Shown here in pieces: positions 18,369 through 26,925 of a stretch of DNA of 64,000 nt (the stretch's first letter is position 1; every line of letters starts with the position of its first letter). Location of the stretch: the NCBI GenBank assembly GCA_958433005.1, contig CAUAWV010000006.1, positions 1 to 64,000 on the forward strand. The letters are read 5' to 3'. A program made the translations under genes and the position numbers. The notes below the pieces were generated by a model. The model searched no databases. It was not told the origin of the DNA and was given only the letters and a program-made list of their open reading frames with translations. This stretch comes from an uncultured Collinsella sp. (GTDB taxonomy: Bacteria; Actinomycetota; Coriobacteriia; Coriobacteriales; Coriobacteriaceae).

Positions 18369-20385
18369 GCGCGGTCTCCTCTTCGATCTGGGTGGAAAGC
18401 TCCAGCCATTCGTCTTCGAGCTTGGGCAGCTCTTGCTTAAGGCCGTTATATTCCCCCAGCGCGGCGTTGAACTTGTCCTGATCGGCATAAAGCTCTTCGC
18501 TTGCCATCAATTCCATAAGCTCGTCATAGCGGGCGCGCTTTTTGTCGAGCTCGGCCTCGATCTTCTTGAGCTGGTTGCGCACGCCCTTGAGCTTTTTGTT
18601 GAGCGCGGCGCGAGCCTGGGCCTCGGCGCGCTTTTGCTCCTTGGTCTTTTTGCCCTCGGCCGGCTTGGGGGCGGCAGCGCTGGGCTGGGTGGAGCTGGTC
18701 GGCTTGGCTGCCTTGGTCGCGGCCGGTGTGCTCTCCGTGGACGCCTCGGCGGCGGCGCGGGCCGCAAGGTCCTCGCGCTTGTAGAGGTAGTAGTCGTAGT
18801 CGCCGTCGTAGACCGTTACCTTGCCATCGCGGATGTCGATGACGCGGTTGGCCACGGCGCGTACCAGGTGCTCGTCGTGGCTGATCAGCACGATAGTGCC
18901 GGGGAAGTTTTGCAGGGCGTTCTCGAGCATGTCCACCGAGTCGATGTCCAGGTGGTTGGTGGGCTCGTCCAGGCACAGGAGCGCCTCGGGGGCCACAAGC
19001 ATCTTGGCCAGGGCCAGACGCGCCTTTTCACCTCCGGAGAGGACGCGAACCTGCTTCTCGATGGAGTCGTTGTCGCTAAACAGGAAGGCGCCCAGCAGAC
19101 TGCGCTGCTGCGGCACGGTCCACTTGGGCGTGACGGTGTCGATCTCTTGCAGGACGGTGTTGGACTCGGTCATGCCCTCGAGCGCGTGCTGGGCGTAGTA
19201 GGCCACACCCACGTTGTTGCCCAGATCGCGGGTACCGGTAGTGGGCGGCTCCAGACCGGCGAGGATCTTCATGAGCGTGGACTTGCCGGCGCCGTTGGGG
19301 CCGACGAGCGCCACGTGCTCGCCGCGGTAGAGCTTGAGGTCGATGTCGCTGTAGATGTGCTTGTCGCCGTAGGACTTGGATACACCCTCCAGGCCCACGA
19401 CCATGTCGCCGGAGCGCGGCGGGTCAGGGAACTTAAAGTCGATGTGCTTGTGGCCCTCGGGTAGGATGACGAGCTCCTTTTTGATCTGCTCGATCTTGCG
19501 GATGCGCTCCTGGGCCTGGGCTGCCTTGGTGGGCTTGTAGCGGAACTTGTCGACGAAGACCTGCATATGGGCAATGTCGCGCTCCTGGGCGGCGCGCTTG
19601 GCGCGCATCTGCTCCAGGTTGTCCTCGCGCTGCTTGAGGTAGCTGCTGTAGTTGCCGGTGTAGGTGGTCACACGACGGTTTTCGAGTGCGGCGACGTGGT
19701 CGACGCAGGCGTCCATGAAGGCGCGGTCGTGGCTGACGATGAGGACGGCGCCGTCGTAGTTGGCGATAAAGCCGCGCAGCCACTGGACGCTCTCGAGGTC
19801 CAGGTGGTTAGTGGGCTCGTCCAGAAGCAGCAAGTCGGGGTGGCGCAGGAAGAGCTTGGCCAGCGCGATGCGCATCTGCCAGCCGCCCGAGAACTCGGAG
19901 CACGGGCGCTCAAAGTCGGTGACTTTGAAGCCCAGGCCGGACAGGATCTTGCGGGCGTTGCTCTCGAGCTCGTAGCCGCCCAGGTGCTCAAAGCGGTCCT
20001 GGACCTGGCCGTACTCGTTGAGGAGCGCGTCGACGTCCTTGCCCTGCTCGGAGAGCTCGGTGATCTGGGCCTGCAGCTCGTTGGCGCGCTCGCCCATGCG
20101 GCGGATTTCCTTGGCGGCGGCCATGACCTCGGCGAGGATGGTGGTGTCCTTTTGCTCCAGATTAGTTTCCTGCTCTAGGTAGCCCACCTGGCAGTCCTTT
20201 GCGTACTGGACCTGGCCAGCGTCTGGGCTGTCGATGCCCATGATGATCTTGAGCATGGTGGTTTTGCCGGCGCCGTTTGGGCCCACGAGCGCGAAGCGCT
20301 CGCCGGGGTTGATCTGGAAGGACGCGCCGCTAAAGAGGACGCGCGCGCCGAAGCTTTTTTCGATCTTGTCGACCAGGAGGATCAT
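18355..20385 (-). CDS. ABC-F family ATP-binding protein
   Basis: A 676-aa soluble protein with two ABC domains and no membrane part. First domain: [38 protein letters not shown]. Linker with basic helix. Second domain: [39 protein letters not shown]. The C-terminus has an Ala/Pro/Lys linker and a coiled coil (about 560-670). ABC-F proteins act on the ribosome in translation control or antibiotic protection; which applies here cannot be told from the sequence. Confidence 0.94.
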   Translation of the reverse strand: MILLVDKIEKSFGARVLFSGASFQINPGERFALVGPNGAGKTTMLKIIMGIDSPDAGQVQYAKDCQVGYLEQETNLEQKDTTILAEVMAAAKEIRRMGERANELQAQITELSEQGKDVDALLNEYGQVQDRFEHLGGYELESNARKILSGLGFKVTDFERPCSEFSGGWQMRIALAKLFLRHPDLLLLDEPTNHLDLESVQWLRGFIANYDGAVLIVSHDRAFMDACVDHVAALENRRVTTYTGNYSSYLKQREDNLEQMRAKRAAQERDIAHMQVFVDKFRYKPTKAAQAQERIRKIEQIKKELVILPEGHKHIDFKFPDPPRSGDMVVGLEGVSKSYGDKHIYSDIDLKLYRGEHVALVGPNGAGKSTLMKILAGLEPPTTGTRDLGNNVGVAYYAQHALEGMTESNTVLQEIDTVTPKWTVPQQRSLLGAFLFSDNDSIEKQVRVLSGGEKARLALAKMLVAPEALLCLDEPTNHLDIDSVDMLENALQNFPGTIVLISHDEHLVRAVANRVIDIRDGKVTVYDGDYDYYLYKREDLAARAAAEASTESTPAATKAAKPTSSTQPSAAAPKPAEGKKTKEQKRAEAQARAALNKKLKGVRNQLKKIEAELDKKRARYDELMELMASEELYADQDKFNAALGEYNGLKQELPKLEDEWLELSTQIEEETARELS

Positions 20386-20415
20386 GGTGCCGCCTTTGAC
20401 CTTGTGTGCCTATAT

Positions 20416-20445
20416 GAAAAAAGGCCCCAACTTGCGTTGGAGCCT
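20416..20445 (-). terminator. terminator of tRNA-Ala copy 1
   Basis: On the minus strand AGGCTCCAAC, a GCAA loop and GTTGGGGCCT form a stem with one G-T pair, followed by TTTTTT. The same sequence follows tRNA-Ala copy 2. Confidence 0.92.
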
Positions 20446-20460
20446 CATTCAATGCTCGGG

Positions 20461-20533
20461 TGGAGACGAGGGGGATCGAACCCCTGACCTCTTGACTGCC
20501 AGTCAAGCGCTCTCCCAGCTGAGCTACGCCCCC
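20461..20533 (-). tRNA. tRNA-Ala(GGC), copy 1
   Basis: 73 nt without an encoded CCA. Acceptor GGGGGCG pairs with CGTCTCC. The anticodon loop CTGGCAG gives GGC. The same mature sequence occurs at 21440-21512 and 46665-46737. Confidence 0.96.
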
Positions 20534-20545
20534 GTGCGAAAAAGT

Positions 20546-20574
20546 ACTATACGGGAACTCGGACGGCGATGCAA
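20546..20574 (-). promoter_or_regulatory. promoter of tRNA-Ala copy 1
   Basis: On the minus strand TTGCAT (20574-20569), a 17-base spacer and TATAGT (20551-20546). All three tRNA-Ala copies have these two hexamers at the same spacing. Confidence 0.85.
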
Positions 20575-20781
20575 GGACAATTTTGAAAAAAACTTTCGCG
20601 AGTGCCGGCGCGCTCGGGACCGCGCCAACCCGCGGGGCGCCTGGCCCCCGCACGGCCCGTACGCCGGCCGACTTGGCGCGTGGAACACGACGCACCCCGT
20701 TCAACAGGGTTTTCCGTGCGCCTCCAGTCCCATTATCGGGTCCGATTGCGAAGCGCCCCTCCCCAGCGCCCCAGAACCATG

Positions 20782-20916
20782 CCGGTTTACTACGATAAAT
20801 CAGAAATGTCCGACCATACACGCCTTTTCGTGCAACTGGCGGGCTACCTACCTGCGGTTTTGCAAACGGAGAACACACGGTGCTCGGGGGGTCGCCGATT
20901 CGTCGTAGTAAACCGG
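20782..20916. repeat. 134-bp-type dyad element, copy 1
   Basis: Inverted-repeat ends: the left arm runs outward to 20775, and 20775-20795 is perfectly complementary to 20903-20923 (21 bp). The conserved part starts CCGGTTTACTACG and ends CGTAGTAAACCGG. The invariant core CTACCTGCGGTTTT begins at 20848, 66 bases after the left CCGG. This copy is 135 bp, one base longer than the others. It lies in the gap upstream of tRNA-Ala copy 1; the flanking 20575-20781 and 20917-21153 hold no gene I can support. Confidence 0.85.
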
Positions 20917-21153
20917 CATGGTTTTGAAATGGCATCAGGTTGATTTCACGCAAAAGTGTGTTGGAGCCCTGAATTAAAGGCCTTAACTTATTTAGATCGC
21001 TTCTATTCTGCGACGCGCCTAGATTAGCTGTTGTTTAGCATCGGACTTGATCTTGCGTTGTGCGACTTGCTCGTGCATGGTAGTATTTCACAACGTGAAG
21101 CGAAGAAATTAGGTCTGAGTTGCCTTTGTTAGAATTGCATTCACCGTTCATAA

Positions 21154-21229
21154 GGGCTCTTGGCGCAACGGTTAGCGCAGGGGACTCATAATCCCTGGGT
21201 TCTGGGTTCGAATCCCGGAGGGCCCACCA
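21154..21229 (+). tRNA. tRNA-Met(CAT)
   Basis: 76 nt including an encoded CCA. Acceptor GGGCTCT pairs with AGGGCCC. The anticodon loop CTCATAA gives CAT. The first acceptor base pair is G-C, unlike an initiator tRNA, so this is an elongator Met tRNA or an Ile tRNA whose C34 is modified to lysidine; the sequence alone does not decide. Confidence 0.93.
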
Positions 21230-21238
21230 GAATCGTTC

Positions 21239-21267
21239 GAGGCCGGGCATGCTGCCCGGCCTCTTTA
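21239..21267 (+). terminator. terminator of tRNA-Met
   Basis: GAGGCCGGGCA, loop TGC and TGCCCGGCCTC form an 11-bp stem followed by TTTA. The T tract is short. Confidence 0.75.
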
Positions 21268-21396
21268 CATTACGGTGATACTAAATTTTTCCCTACATAG
21301 ACGTGAAACACTTTTAATCATTCCTCTTTGCAATTTAGGATAGATTTTCGCCAAGCAGCCACTGGGCAAAAGCATATTATTGGCCAATCAAAATGA

Positions 21397-21424
21397 AAAA
21401 AGGCCCCAACTTGCGTTGGAGCCT
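21397..21424 (-). terminator. terminator of tRNA-Ala copy 2
   Basis: Same hairpin and T run as for copy 1 (AGGCTCCAAC/GTTGGGGCCT then TTTTTT on the minus strand). Confidence 0.9.
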
Positions 21425-21439
21425 CATTCAATGCTCGGG

Positions 21440-21512
21440 TGGAGACGAGGGGGATCGAACCCCTGACCTCTTGACTGCCAGTCAAGCGCTCTCCCAGCTG
21501 AGCTACGCCCCC
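21440..21512 (-). tRNA. tRNA-Ala(GGC), copy 2
   Basis: Identical in sequence to copy 1. The similarity extends over the terminator and the promoter, so the transcription unit was duplicated as a block on either side of tRNA-Met. Confidence 0.96.
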
Positions 21513-21524
21513 GTGCGTAGAAGT

Positions 21525-21553
21525 ACTATACGGGAACTCCCCCGCCGATGCAA
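21525..21553 (-). promoter_or_regulatory. promoter of tRNA-Ala copy 2
   Basis: TTGCAT (21553-21548), 17 bases, TATAGT (21530-21525) on the minus strand. Confidence 0.85.
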
Positions 21554-21773
21554 GGACAATTTTGGACAATTTTGCGTCGCGTGGAACGGGCGCGGGGCCG
21601 AGAGGACCCACGGTACCCGACATAGTCCGCGGGGCTCGGCATGTCGCCCCAGGTGCCGCCGGCCAGACCAAAGCGATCCGCGGTGCTTCCGGGGACCTGA
21701 GCCCTTCCGCACGCCTTCGGACCATTTTCGGAACCGTGCGTAGCTCGCCCAAGCTGGTCGCTTCATAAACGGA

Positions 21774-21907
21774 CCGGTTTACTACGCCGATTCCCGGATT
21801 ACTGACCTCACGCCTACTTTTGCAAAACGGGCAGGCGATCTACCTGCGGTTTTACGAGCGGCGAATTCGGTGTGCTCAACTACTCCCAATCCAACGTAGT
21901 AAACCGG
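21774..21907. repeat. 134-bp-type dyad element, copy 2
   Basis: Arms CCGGTTTACTACG (21774-21786) and CGTAGTAAACCGG (21895-21907), 134 bp in total. The core CTACCTGCGGTTTT begins at 21840, exactly 66 bases from the left end. It sits between tRNA-Ala copy 2 and the 3' end of the 384-aa accessory gene. Confidence 0.85.
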
Positions 21908-21975
21908 CGTGGTTGTAAAATGGCATTTAATTACTGGCAGCATTTAAAGTATTAAAAATGCTCAGTTGGGCATTA

Positions 21976-23130
21976 TTACTTACCAATATCAAGCCAATTG
22001 CACAGAACGTTGGCCCGCAATCTGGTCTCAGCGCATCTCATCGCTTCGGTTTTTGGCTTGTAGCGCAACTCTAATCGCTCACACACACTGTGGATGATGG
22101 CATCAAGTTGATCGTGATCATTGAGCATGTCATGGGTTACAAGAAATACGTCGTATCCCATGCTTTGCAATGCTGTCATTCGGGTGGCATCGTGGTCAAG
22201 CACGGCGCCCGACCCATGGATAACCTCTCCTTGAAGTTCGATAATCACAGCCTTCATTGTTATTGGATTTACGATGACGATATCGCCGTAACAGATTTTC
22301 TGGCCTGCGATTTTCCGAGCTGAATTCGACAGCGGTGTTAAGTCGTTGACGAATATGTTTTTAAACTCCGCTCCGCCGGCACGCCTCGGATGACTTAGCA
22401 ACATGATTCCAGCAACTTCTAGCGGGGATGCAGCAATACCTATTACCTGCTGTGCGGCTTCGTAGAATTGCTTTCCCCACATCTCGCTTTTAACCTTCGC
22501 TGCAAATCTATGCAGTTCTTCTATTTCAATAAGAGGCTTTCTCATCCAGAGCGATGTGCCCTTTCCGCTAGCATTATTTCCGGATCCGTCATCCTGCTGC
22601 CCACTTTGATCATTCTCGCTGTCCTTCTGGTGCGCCCGAGCATAGACTCGCTTCCATGGGGCCTCGTCTTGGGTTTCGTCTAGTTCAAACAGACTTTCTA
22701 TGGTGTACTGCTCCTCATTTGGTTTTGCCTGCTCAAGTGCCATATCGACCGTGGGCGATGGTTTAAAAATCGAGAACCACCCGCAGAACTCGTACATAGC
22801 AAGAACTAGATCGCATGAAGACACGCTTCGAGTCATGGTGAATAGCGTATTAAGAGGGTCTGTGACGCTAAAGCCCATACCCGTGTCGATGGAAACCTTC
22901 TCTGTATAGGCGCTGTTCCATCGGATGGTCCGTCTTGTCTCGGAATGCAGGTTACTTCGTGTTGATGCTGCTGTGATGACTGGCGTCTTGAGGACGTCGG
23001 TCACGAAAGGGGCTTGGGATAGGGCTCGCCAGCCGTCTTCGGCGTTGGGTAAGCGCGGGTAGAGGTCGCGCACCTGCGGTGGGCAGCGCCAGTAGCGGAA
23101 TGCGGTGTTTGCGCAGACAATTTCGTCCAT
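21976..23130 (-). CDS. accessory protein with C-terminal DUF559/Vsr-like nuclease-type region
   Basis: A 384-aa protein not recognised by name. I use ATG 23130 (MDEIVCANTAFRYWRCPPQV), which follows AGGGGG; the open frame continues upstream without a ribosome site. The first part (to about residue 160) has the look of AbiEi-like antitoxin/regulator proteins (GFSVTDPLNTLFTMTRSV). A polar linker follows (HQKDSENDQSGQQDDGSG). The end carries GDIVIVNP, IIELQGEVIH, DATRMTALQSMGYDVFLVT, the order of elements seen in DUF559/Vsr-type PD-(D/E)XK folds (Asp, Glu-x-Gln, then DxxR...GY.V). Function is inferred; a defence or DNA-repair role is possible. Confidence 0.7.
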   Translation of the reverse strand: MDEIVCANTAFRYWRCPPQVRDLYPRLPNAEDGWRALSQAPFVTDVLKTPVITAASTRSNLHSETRRTIRWNSAYTEKVSIDTGMGFSVTDPLNTLFTMTRSVSSCDLVLAMYEFCGWFSIFKPSPTVDMALEQAKPNEEQYTIESLFELDETQDEAPWKRVYARAHQKDSENDQSGQQDDGSGNNASGKGTSLWMRKPLIEIEELHRFAAKVKSEMWGKQFYEAAQQVIGIAASPLEVAGIMLLSHPRRAGGAEFKNIFVNDLTPLSNSARKIAGQKICYGDIVIVNPITMKAVIIELQGEVIHGSGAVLDHDATRMTALQSMGYDVFLVTHDMLNDHDQLDAIIHSVCERLELRYKPKTEAMRCAETRLRANVLCNWLDIGK

Positions 23131-23358
23131 TTGCGTCCCCCTGATATCGGCCGTAGGCCGTGCGAATTGCGGGCATGGCCGATTATCTACCGGGGCATCA
23201 TGCGGGTAAGTACCGGAAGCAAACCAAAAGCTTGACGAGTTCTGCCGAAAAACCGTCGTGTGATAGAAATCCGCTGGAAGGCGCTCTGTGCATATGGTCC
23301 CTGTCTCCACATTAGAGCTCGGATCACAGGGGGAATTCAATGATAATTCGCATGCGTT

Positions 23359-23468
23359 TTATACAGAACGGGCAATGTCGTCAGCAAAAAGGGTGCGATA
23401 AAAATGACGCCTTAGACGACTACGATTTGATTTTGGTGTCAGTTTTGGTGTCACCCTTGGTGTCAAAA
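23359..23468 (-). pseudogene. possible remnant of an integrase C-terminus next to tRNA-Val
   Basis: Just beyond the tRNA-Val terminator the minus strand reads three 12-bp tandem units containing TGACACCAA (plus-strand positions 23433, 23445, 23457). One frame gives LTPRVTPKLTPKSNRS and continues to a TAA at 23361-23359. Tails rich in VTP/LTP repeats are common at the end of tyrosine integrases that use tRNA genes as attachment sites. No catalytic part is left, so this is a weak call; it could be a simple repeat. Confidence 0.3.
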
Positions 23469-23501
23469 TAAAAAAAGGTCAGAGGCTTAACACCTCTGAC
23501 C
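23469..23501 (-). terminator. terminator of tRNA-Val
   Basis: On the minus strand GGTCAGAGG and CCTCTGACC form a 9-bp stem with a seven-base loop, followed by TTTTTTT. Confidence 0.92.
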
Positions 23502-23512
23502 TGTGCTTTAGA

Positions 23513-23587
23513 TGGTGGGCGATACAAGATTCGAACTTGTGACCCCATCCGTGTGAAGGATATGCTCTACCCCTGAGCCAATCGCCC
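23513..23587 (-). tRNA. tRNA-Val(CAC)
   Basis: 75 nt including encoded CCA. Acceptor GGGCGAT pairs with ATCGCCC; anticodon stem TATCC/GGATG with loop TTCACAC, giving CAC; T arm ACAAG-TTCGAAT-CTTGT. TAGTAT at a plausible -10 position lies about 25 bases upstream on the minus strand. Confidence 0.96.
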
Positions 23588-23725
23588 GTCGCCTTTCGGC
23601 AACAGAGATACTATCATAGCCGCGCGTGGTTTACCAAGAACTTTTTGCCCCCGATTATAAATTCGTGGGCGCAAACCGCACCACCACAATCGGGGCAGCC
23701 GACAAACCACCGGCTAAACCGACCT

Positions 23726-24534
23726 TTATCGCTTGATCCAAGAGGTCTCGGGGCGGCAAATGAGTCGAGCGTTGTTGTAGGCCATGTCGAGTGTGAGGCA
23801 GGTGCGTGCTGCGTAGAAACCGTCCTCGCGCTGGATGGTCAGCGCCAGCTCGGGCTTGTCGCCGGTTAGGCACAGCGGCAAGAGCAGCTGGATCCGGCCG
23901 CCGTAGAACTGCGGCACGGCGAGTGTGTAGTTGGCGGCGGCGCGGCGGGCGGCCTCGACGACGGCACCCTCAAAGGCGCGGCGCAGCAGCAGCGAGCTAC
24001 CCTCCCCCATCAGGCTGGCAGGAATGCGCGTCAGGTTCTCCTCGTCGCCCAGAATGTGATCGATGTTGGAGCGGATGGGAAGGCGGTGGTCAAAGACCAG
24101 CTCGGAAGGGTCCTCGGCAAAGCGTACGCGGCACGGCAGGTACTCAAACGAGACTAGCATGGGGTCGCTTTCCTTAAAGGAGCCCTTCAAAAACCAGTGC
24201 TGGTGCGCGTCGGGCTTGGTGTTGGGCTCAAACAGGCCGTAGGTGGTCTCGTAGCGGCGCGTGTGCAGGCCGGTGTTGAATAGGCAGCGGACGTCGTCGA
24301 ACACCAGCGGCAAGTTGGACGGGGCGGTCTGGTCCACGTCGCGCTCGGTCAGGAGCACCGCGCGGCTAAACGAAAACGACAGGTAGTTTTTGAGGATGCG
24401 GTTGCCGGGCCTCAGTCCTCGGGGTCGGCGAGGTCGACCAGGCGGTCGTAGCAGGGCTCGGGGCAAAACGCGAAGTCGTACACATTGCTGCACAGGGTGC
24501 TGGGGATCTCCGTGTGGTGTCCAATCCATTTCAT
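23726..24534 (-). pseudogene. DUF3825-like protein gene with a one-base frameshift
   Basis: The ATG at 24534 starts MKWIGHHTEIPSTLCSNVYD and stays open for 40 codons to LADPED, then meets TGA at 24414-24412. The family-like sequence resumes at once in the -1 frame (RPGNRILKNYLSFSFSR) and runs to 23726 with the DUF3825-like core. Inserting one G (TGAGG to TGGAGG) would restore LADPEDWRPGNRILKNYL. There is no slippery heptamer, so I read it as a frameshift mutation or a sequencing error, not programmed frameshifting. DUF3825 has no established function; it often lies in accessory regions. A 10-bp inverted repeat (CCCCGATT...AATCGGGG) lies just beyond its stop, near 23649-23697. Confidence 0.75.
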
Positions 24535-24870
24535 AACTGGAGTGCGGATCCTTAGATTCTATACGCGCGACAGGTCGCCGGCTCGCCACAAAGCAATTGC
24601 GACCTTGCTTTTTGACGAGCTTGTCGCGGGAGTGGCTTTCGAAAACGAGGTCGCGGATCCAAGCGAAGTGCGGAGTAAAACCAAGGCCCGTCGACCAGAC
24701 CCCGGTTTTACGCTTTTGCGACATGCGTTTTTTAAATAGAGGATGTGTTGGGGCTGCTATGGCTGCCATGTAATTTAAAAACAAAAGACCGCTCAACAGA
24801 TAGGGGTGCCCCGGCATTGGCCGGGGCACCCCGTCTCGGAAGCCATATTGCTTACCTTTAGATCACTTGA
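24535..24870. other. intergenic region with one strong GC hairpin
   Basis: No gene is supported in these 336 bases. A 13-bp perfect stem GGGGTGCCCCGGC / GCCGGGGCACCCC with loop ATTG occupies 24803-24832. It lies beyond the stop of the deaminase-like gene and may end that transcript, although the T-rich stretch on the minus strand only begins about 15 bases later. Confidence 0.55.
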
Positions 24871-25656
24871 CTATTTACGAAAAGCAAGGAAAACCGCCGC
24901 TGCGATGCATATGATGCCTATCACGAGCGGAAGCCACGCCTTATCTTCTTTATCCTTAACAAGAAAAGCCTCAATTGCGGACGCAAGGACCAGGAATCCG
25001 CCGATAATCAGCAGATCAAGCGCAACGAAACGGACGGTCGTTATATCGGAAGAAACCCCTCCGGCATTAACGTTCACAAGCGTGAAGATCGCGGCAAAAA
25101 TGGCGAAGAGAGCCAGAACGTTGCCATAGATACGAGACTCGACGTTGGCGACTTCGTTCTTTTTATCCTCGACCTTTTTGAGCTCTCCGGCATAGACGTC
25201 GGAATAGTCGGCAAGCCCATTAAAATTGAGCTCATCGGAAAAGGCTCCATGGTAAGGATGAGCAACCGTGCCTTCGACGCGCTGGAATGCGACTTGCGCG
25301 ATACCCTTAGATTTATCAAGGGCAATCGTGTTGCCGCTTACGTTTGTAACACGGTAGAACAGCCGTGTTCCATGACCGGGGAAATATAGCGGCGCATCCA
25401 AAGAAAGCCCCTGGCGAATGCGCGAATTGCGTAAAAGAACGCTAGCGGTCAAATCGTTGGGCAGCGCGATACATTCAACGCAAGAGACAAAAGTCGAGTC
25501 TCCAGGGCCAAGTTCGACCTCGGATTGCTTGCTTTCGTTAACGTAGAACCCGTCAGTGCGCAAGTCATACGTAACCTGTCCGATGTTCGAAGCATCGGCA
25601 TTGAGCAGCACCTTGCTGTCGATGAGCTCCTGAATCTTAGTATCGCTCAAGTACAT
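24871..25656 (-). CDS. dCTP deaminase/dUTPase-like domain fused to membrane helices
   Basis: 261 aa from ATG 25656, which has AGGAAG at good spacing. Residues 1-150 look like the trimeric dCTP deaminase fold: VTYDLRTDGF (family YDLRLG), LLRNSRIRQGL (family RSSLARLGL) and a GIAQVAFQRVEG strand. By my alignment the catalytic Glu (E138 of E. coli Dcd, in LEFYN) is replaced by R102 in YRVTN. A charged helix (155-175) leads to three hydrophobic segments at about 179-196, 209-227 and 242-259. This suggests a membrane-anchored nucleotide-binding sensor without deaminase activity. It lies among accessory genes, so a phage-defence role is plausible but unproven. Confidence 0.72.
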   Translation of the reverse strand: MYLSDTKIQELIDSKVLLNADASNIGQVTYDLRTDGFYVNESKQSEVELGPGDSTFVSCVECIALPNDLTASVLLRNSRIRQGLSLDAPLYFPGHGTRLFYRVTNVSGNTIALDKSKGIAQVAFQRVEGTVAHPYHGAFSDELNFNGLADYSDVYAGELKKVEDKKNEVANVESRIYGNVLALFAIFAAIFTLVNVNAGGVSSDITTVRFVALDLLIIGGFLVLASAIEAFLVKDKEDKAWLPLVIGIICIAAAVFLAFRK

Positions 25657-25780
25657 ATGAATCACTTCCTTAGGACAACGAGTATAGCACTGAGGTATTG
25701 CGCTGGCGGCTGTCCCCAAAGGGGACATAGGGGAAGAAGTTTGAACACATATTTAAGGCTCGGACACGTGGTTGCGATTC

Positions 25781-26629
25781 CTATTCCTCGTCCGGAAGTA
25801 GAAACCTGGTATACATCTGAAAGACGGCAAGAAGAAATAGGTCTTCCATGGTCTCGATTCTCTCGCCATCGAAACCGCCGGGGCACCCGTAGTCCTTATC
25901 GTTGGCCTCGTCACCAGAGCCGTAGGTCGCCGCGTAGAATGCAACGGTTAACGCGAATCGGCAGGCCTCAATCTCGGAGCTCGATTCGAATTGATATTCA
26001 TTTTTCAGATAGGAAATGGGGGCGAAGGAAGCGACCCTGGATTCGAAGGCCTCGGAAAGGACCTTACGGATAAGGTAATCGTACCCCGGGGAACAGCTAT
26101 CAGGGGGCAGAAAGGAAGAGTCCAGGCACTCAGAAAGAAGGTCAACCCGAGGTTCTGGCAGCCTCTCCCCCGCATACCTTTCGAGGCTGCGAAGCACGTA
26201 TTTCCCATCATCATAAAGAACAGATTCATCTTCTGGGAAGCGGTCACGGAGGGCGGCTTCGACTGCGGTGATGCAACGGACGAACAGGTCATCCTCTCCC
26301 CTGACCCGCAAGTCAAGATTGCAGTATTTAAGAATTAGATTCTGTACCTCCGGCACTAGGCAGCAGAATTCCCAATACATCTTACGTGAATAATGGAAAA
26401 GATCATTGTGCATGGCGGCAACGGCGCAAAGCGGAATTAGGCCTCTGTCGGCGTAATGGTTCGAGATGAACTCAATCGCTCGTGCCTTATTCCCTTCGGC
26501 GTGCCTACGCTCATCCCTCTCGTCCTGACGACGTTCGAATACTTCCATGCGCTTGCTCTGATATATTTGTATAAAGGCGATAACAATTGTCGCAGCTAAA
26601 GAAAATACCGAGCATATAAATTCAGGCAT
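25781..26629 (-). CDS. membrane-anchored protein of unknown function
   Basis: 282 aa from ATG 26629 (MPEFICSVFSLAATIVIAFI). One N-terminal membrane helix (about 3-21) is followed by a charged coiled-coil stretch (QSKRMEVFERRQDERDERRH) and a large soluble domain with conserved-looking aromatic and acidic residues. I recognise no family. It is upstream of, and co-directional with, the deaminase-like gene with a 124-base gap, and divergent from the gene at 26926. The 296 bases between the divergent genes presumably hold both promoters. Confidence 0.6.
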   Translation of the reverse strand: MPEFICSVFSLAATIVIAFIQIYQSKRMEVFERRQDERDERRHAEGNKARAIEFISNHYADRGLIPLCAVAAMHNDLFHYSRKMYWEFCCLVPEVQNLILKYCNLDLRVRGEDDLFVRCITAVEAALRDRFPEDESVLYDDGKYVLRSLERYAGERLPEPRVDLLSECLDSSFLPPDSCSPGYDYLIRKVLSEAFESRVASFAPISYLKNEYQFESSSEIEACRFALTVAFYAATYGSGDEANDKDYGCPGGFDGERIETMEDLFLLAVFQMYTRFLLPDEE

Positions 26630-26925
26630 CGTGCTTCTCTCCAATAGAATTCTTATACAAAATCCAGTAATCACGCGATCCAATTATTGAGCATTTTTAC
26701 GCATAGGGCGTTTGCTTTGATCGGAGCCATTTCATTATGAGCTTGTGCGAGTCTAACGGAATATTGGTGAGCCTATAGGACTGGTTAAATCAAGCCATCT
26801 TTCGTCGACGAATCGGCGTCATCTGACAATGCATGAGGAGAACGTTGATAGATATACACCATCGTTTAAGCTCACTGGATTAGTTCTTGATAAGATGCGA
26901 AGAATAGCAGCAAGGAGATGATTGT

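Noticed and set aside
16548..18440. 630-aa open frame on the plus strand opposite scpA and the M50 protease gene
   Set aside because: High-GC mirror frame of well-supported minus-strand genes; no ribosome site or family similarity.
20782..20916. 134-bp element as an integron attC site
   Set aside because: Lengths overlap, but the required terminal RYYYAAC/GTTRRRY boxes and the asymmetric L box with an extra base are not seen, and no integron integrase is present.
24405..24420. Programmed -1 frameshift in the DUF3825-like gene
   Set aside because: No slippery heptamer and no clear downstream pseudoknot; a one-base deletion is simpler.
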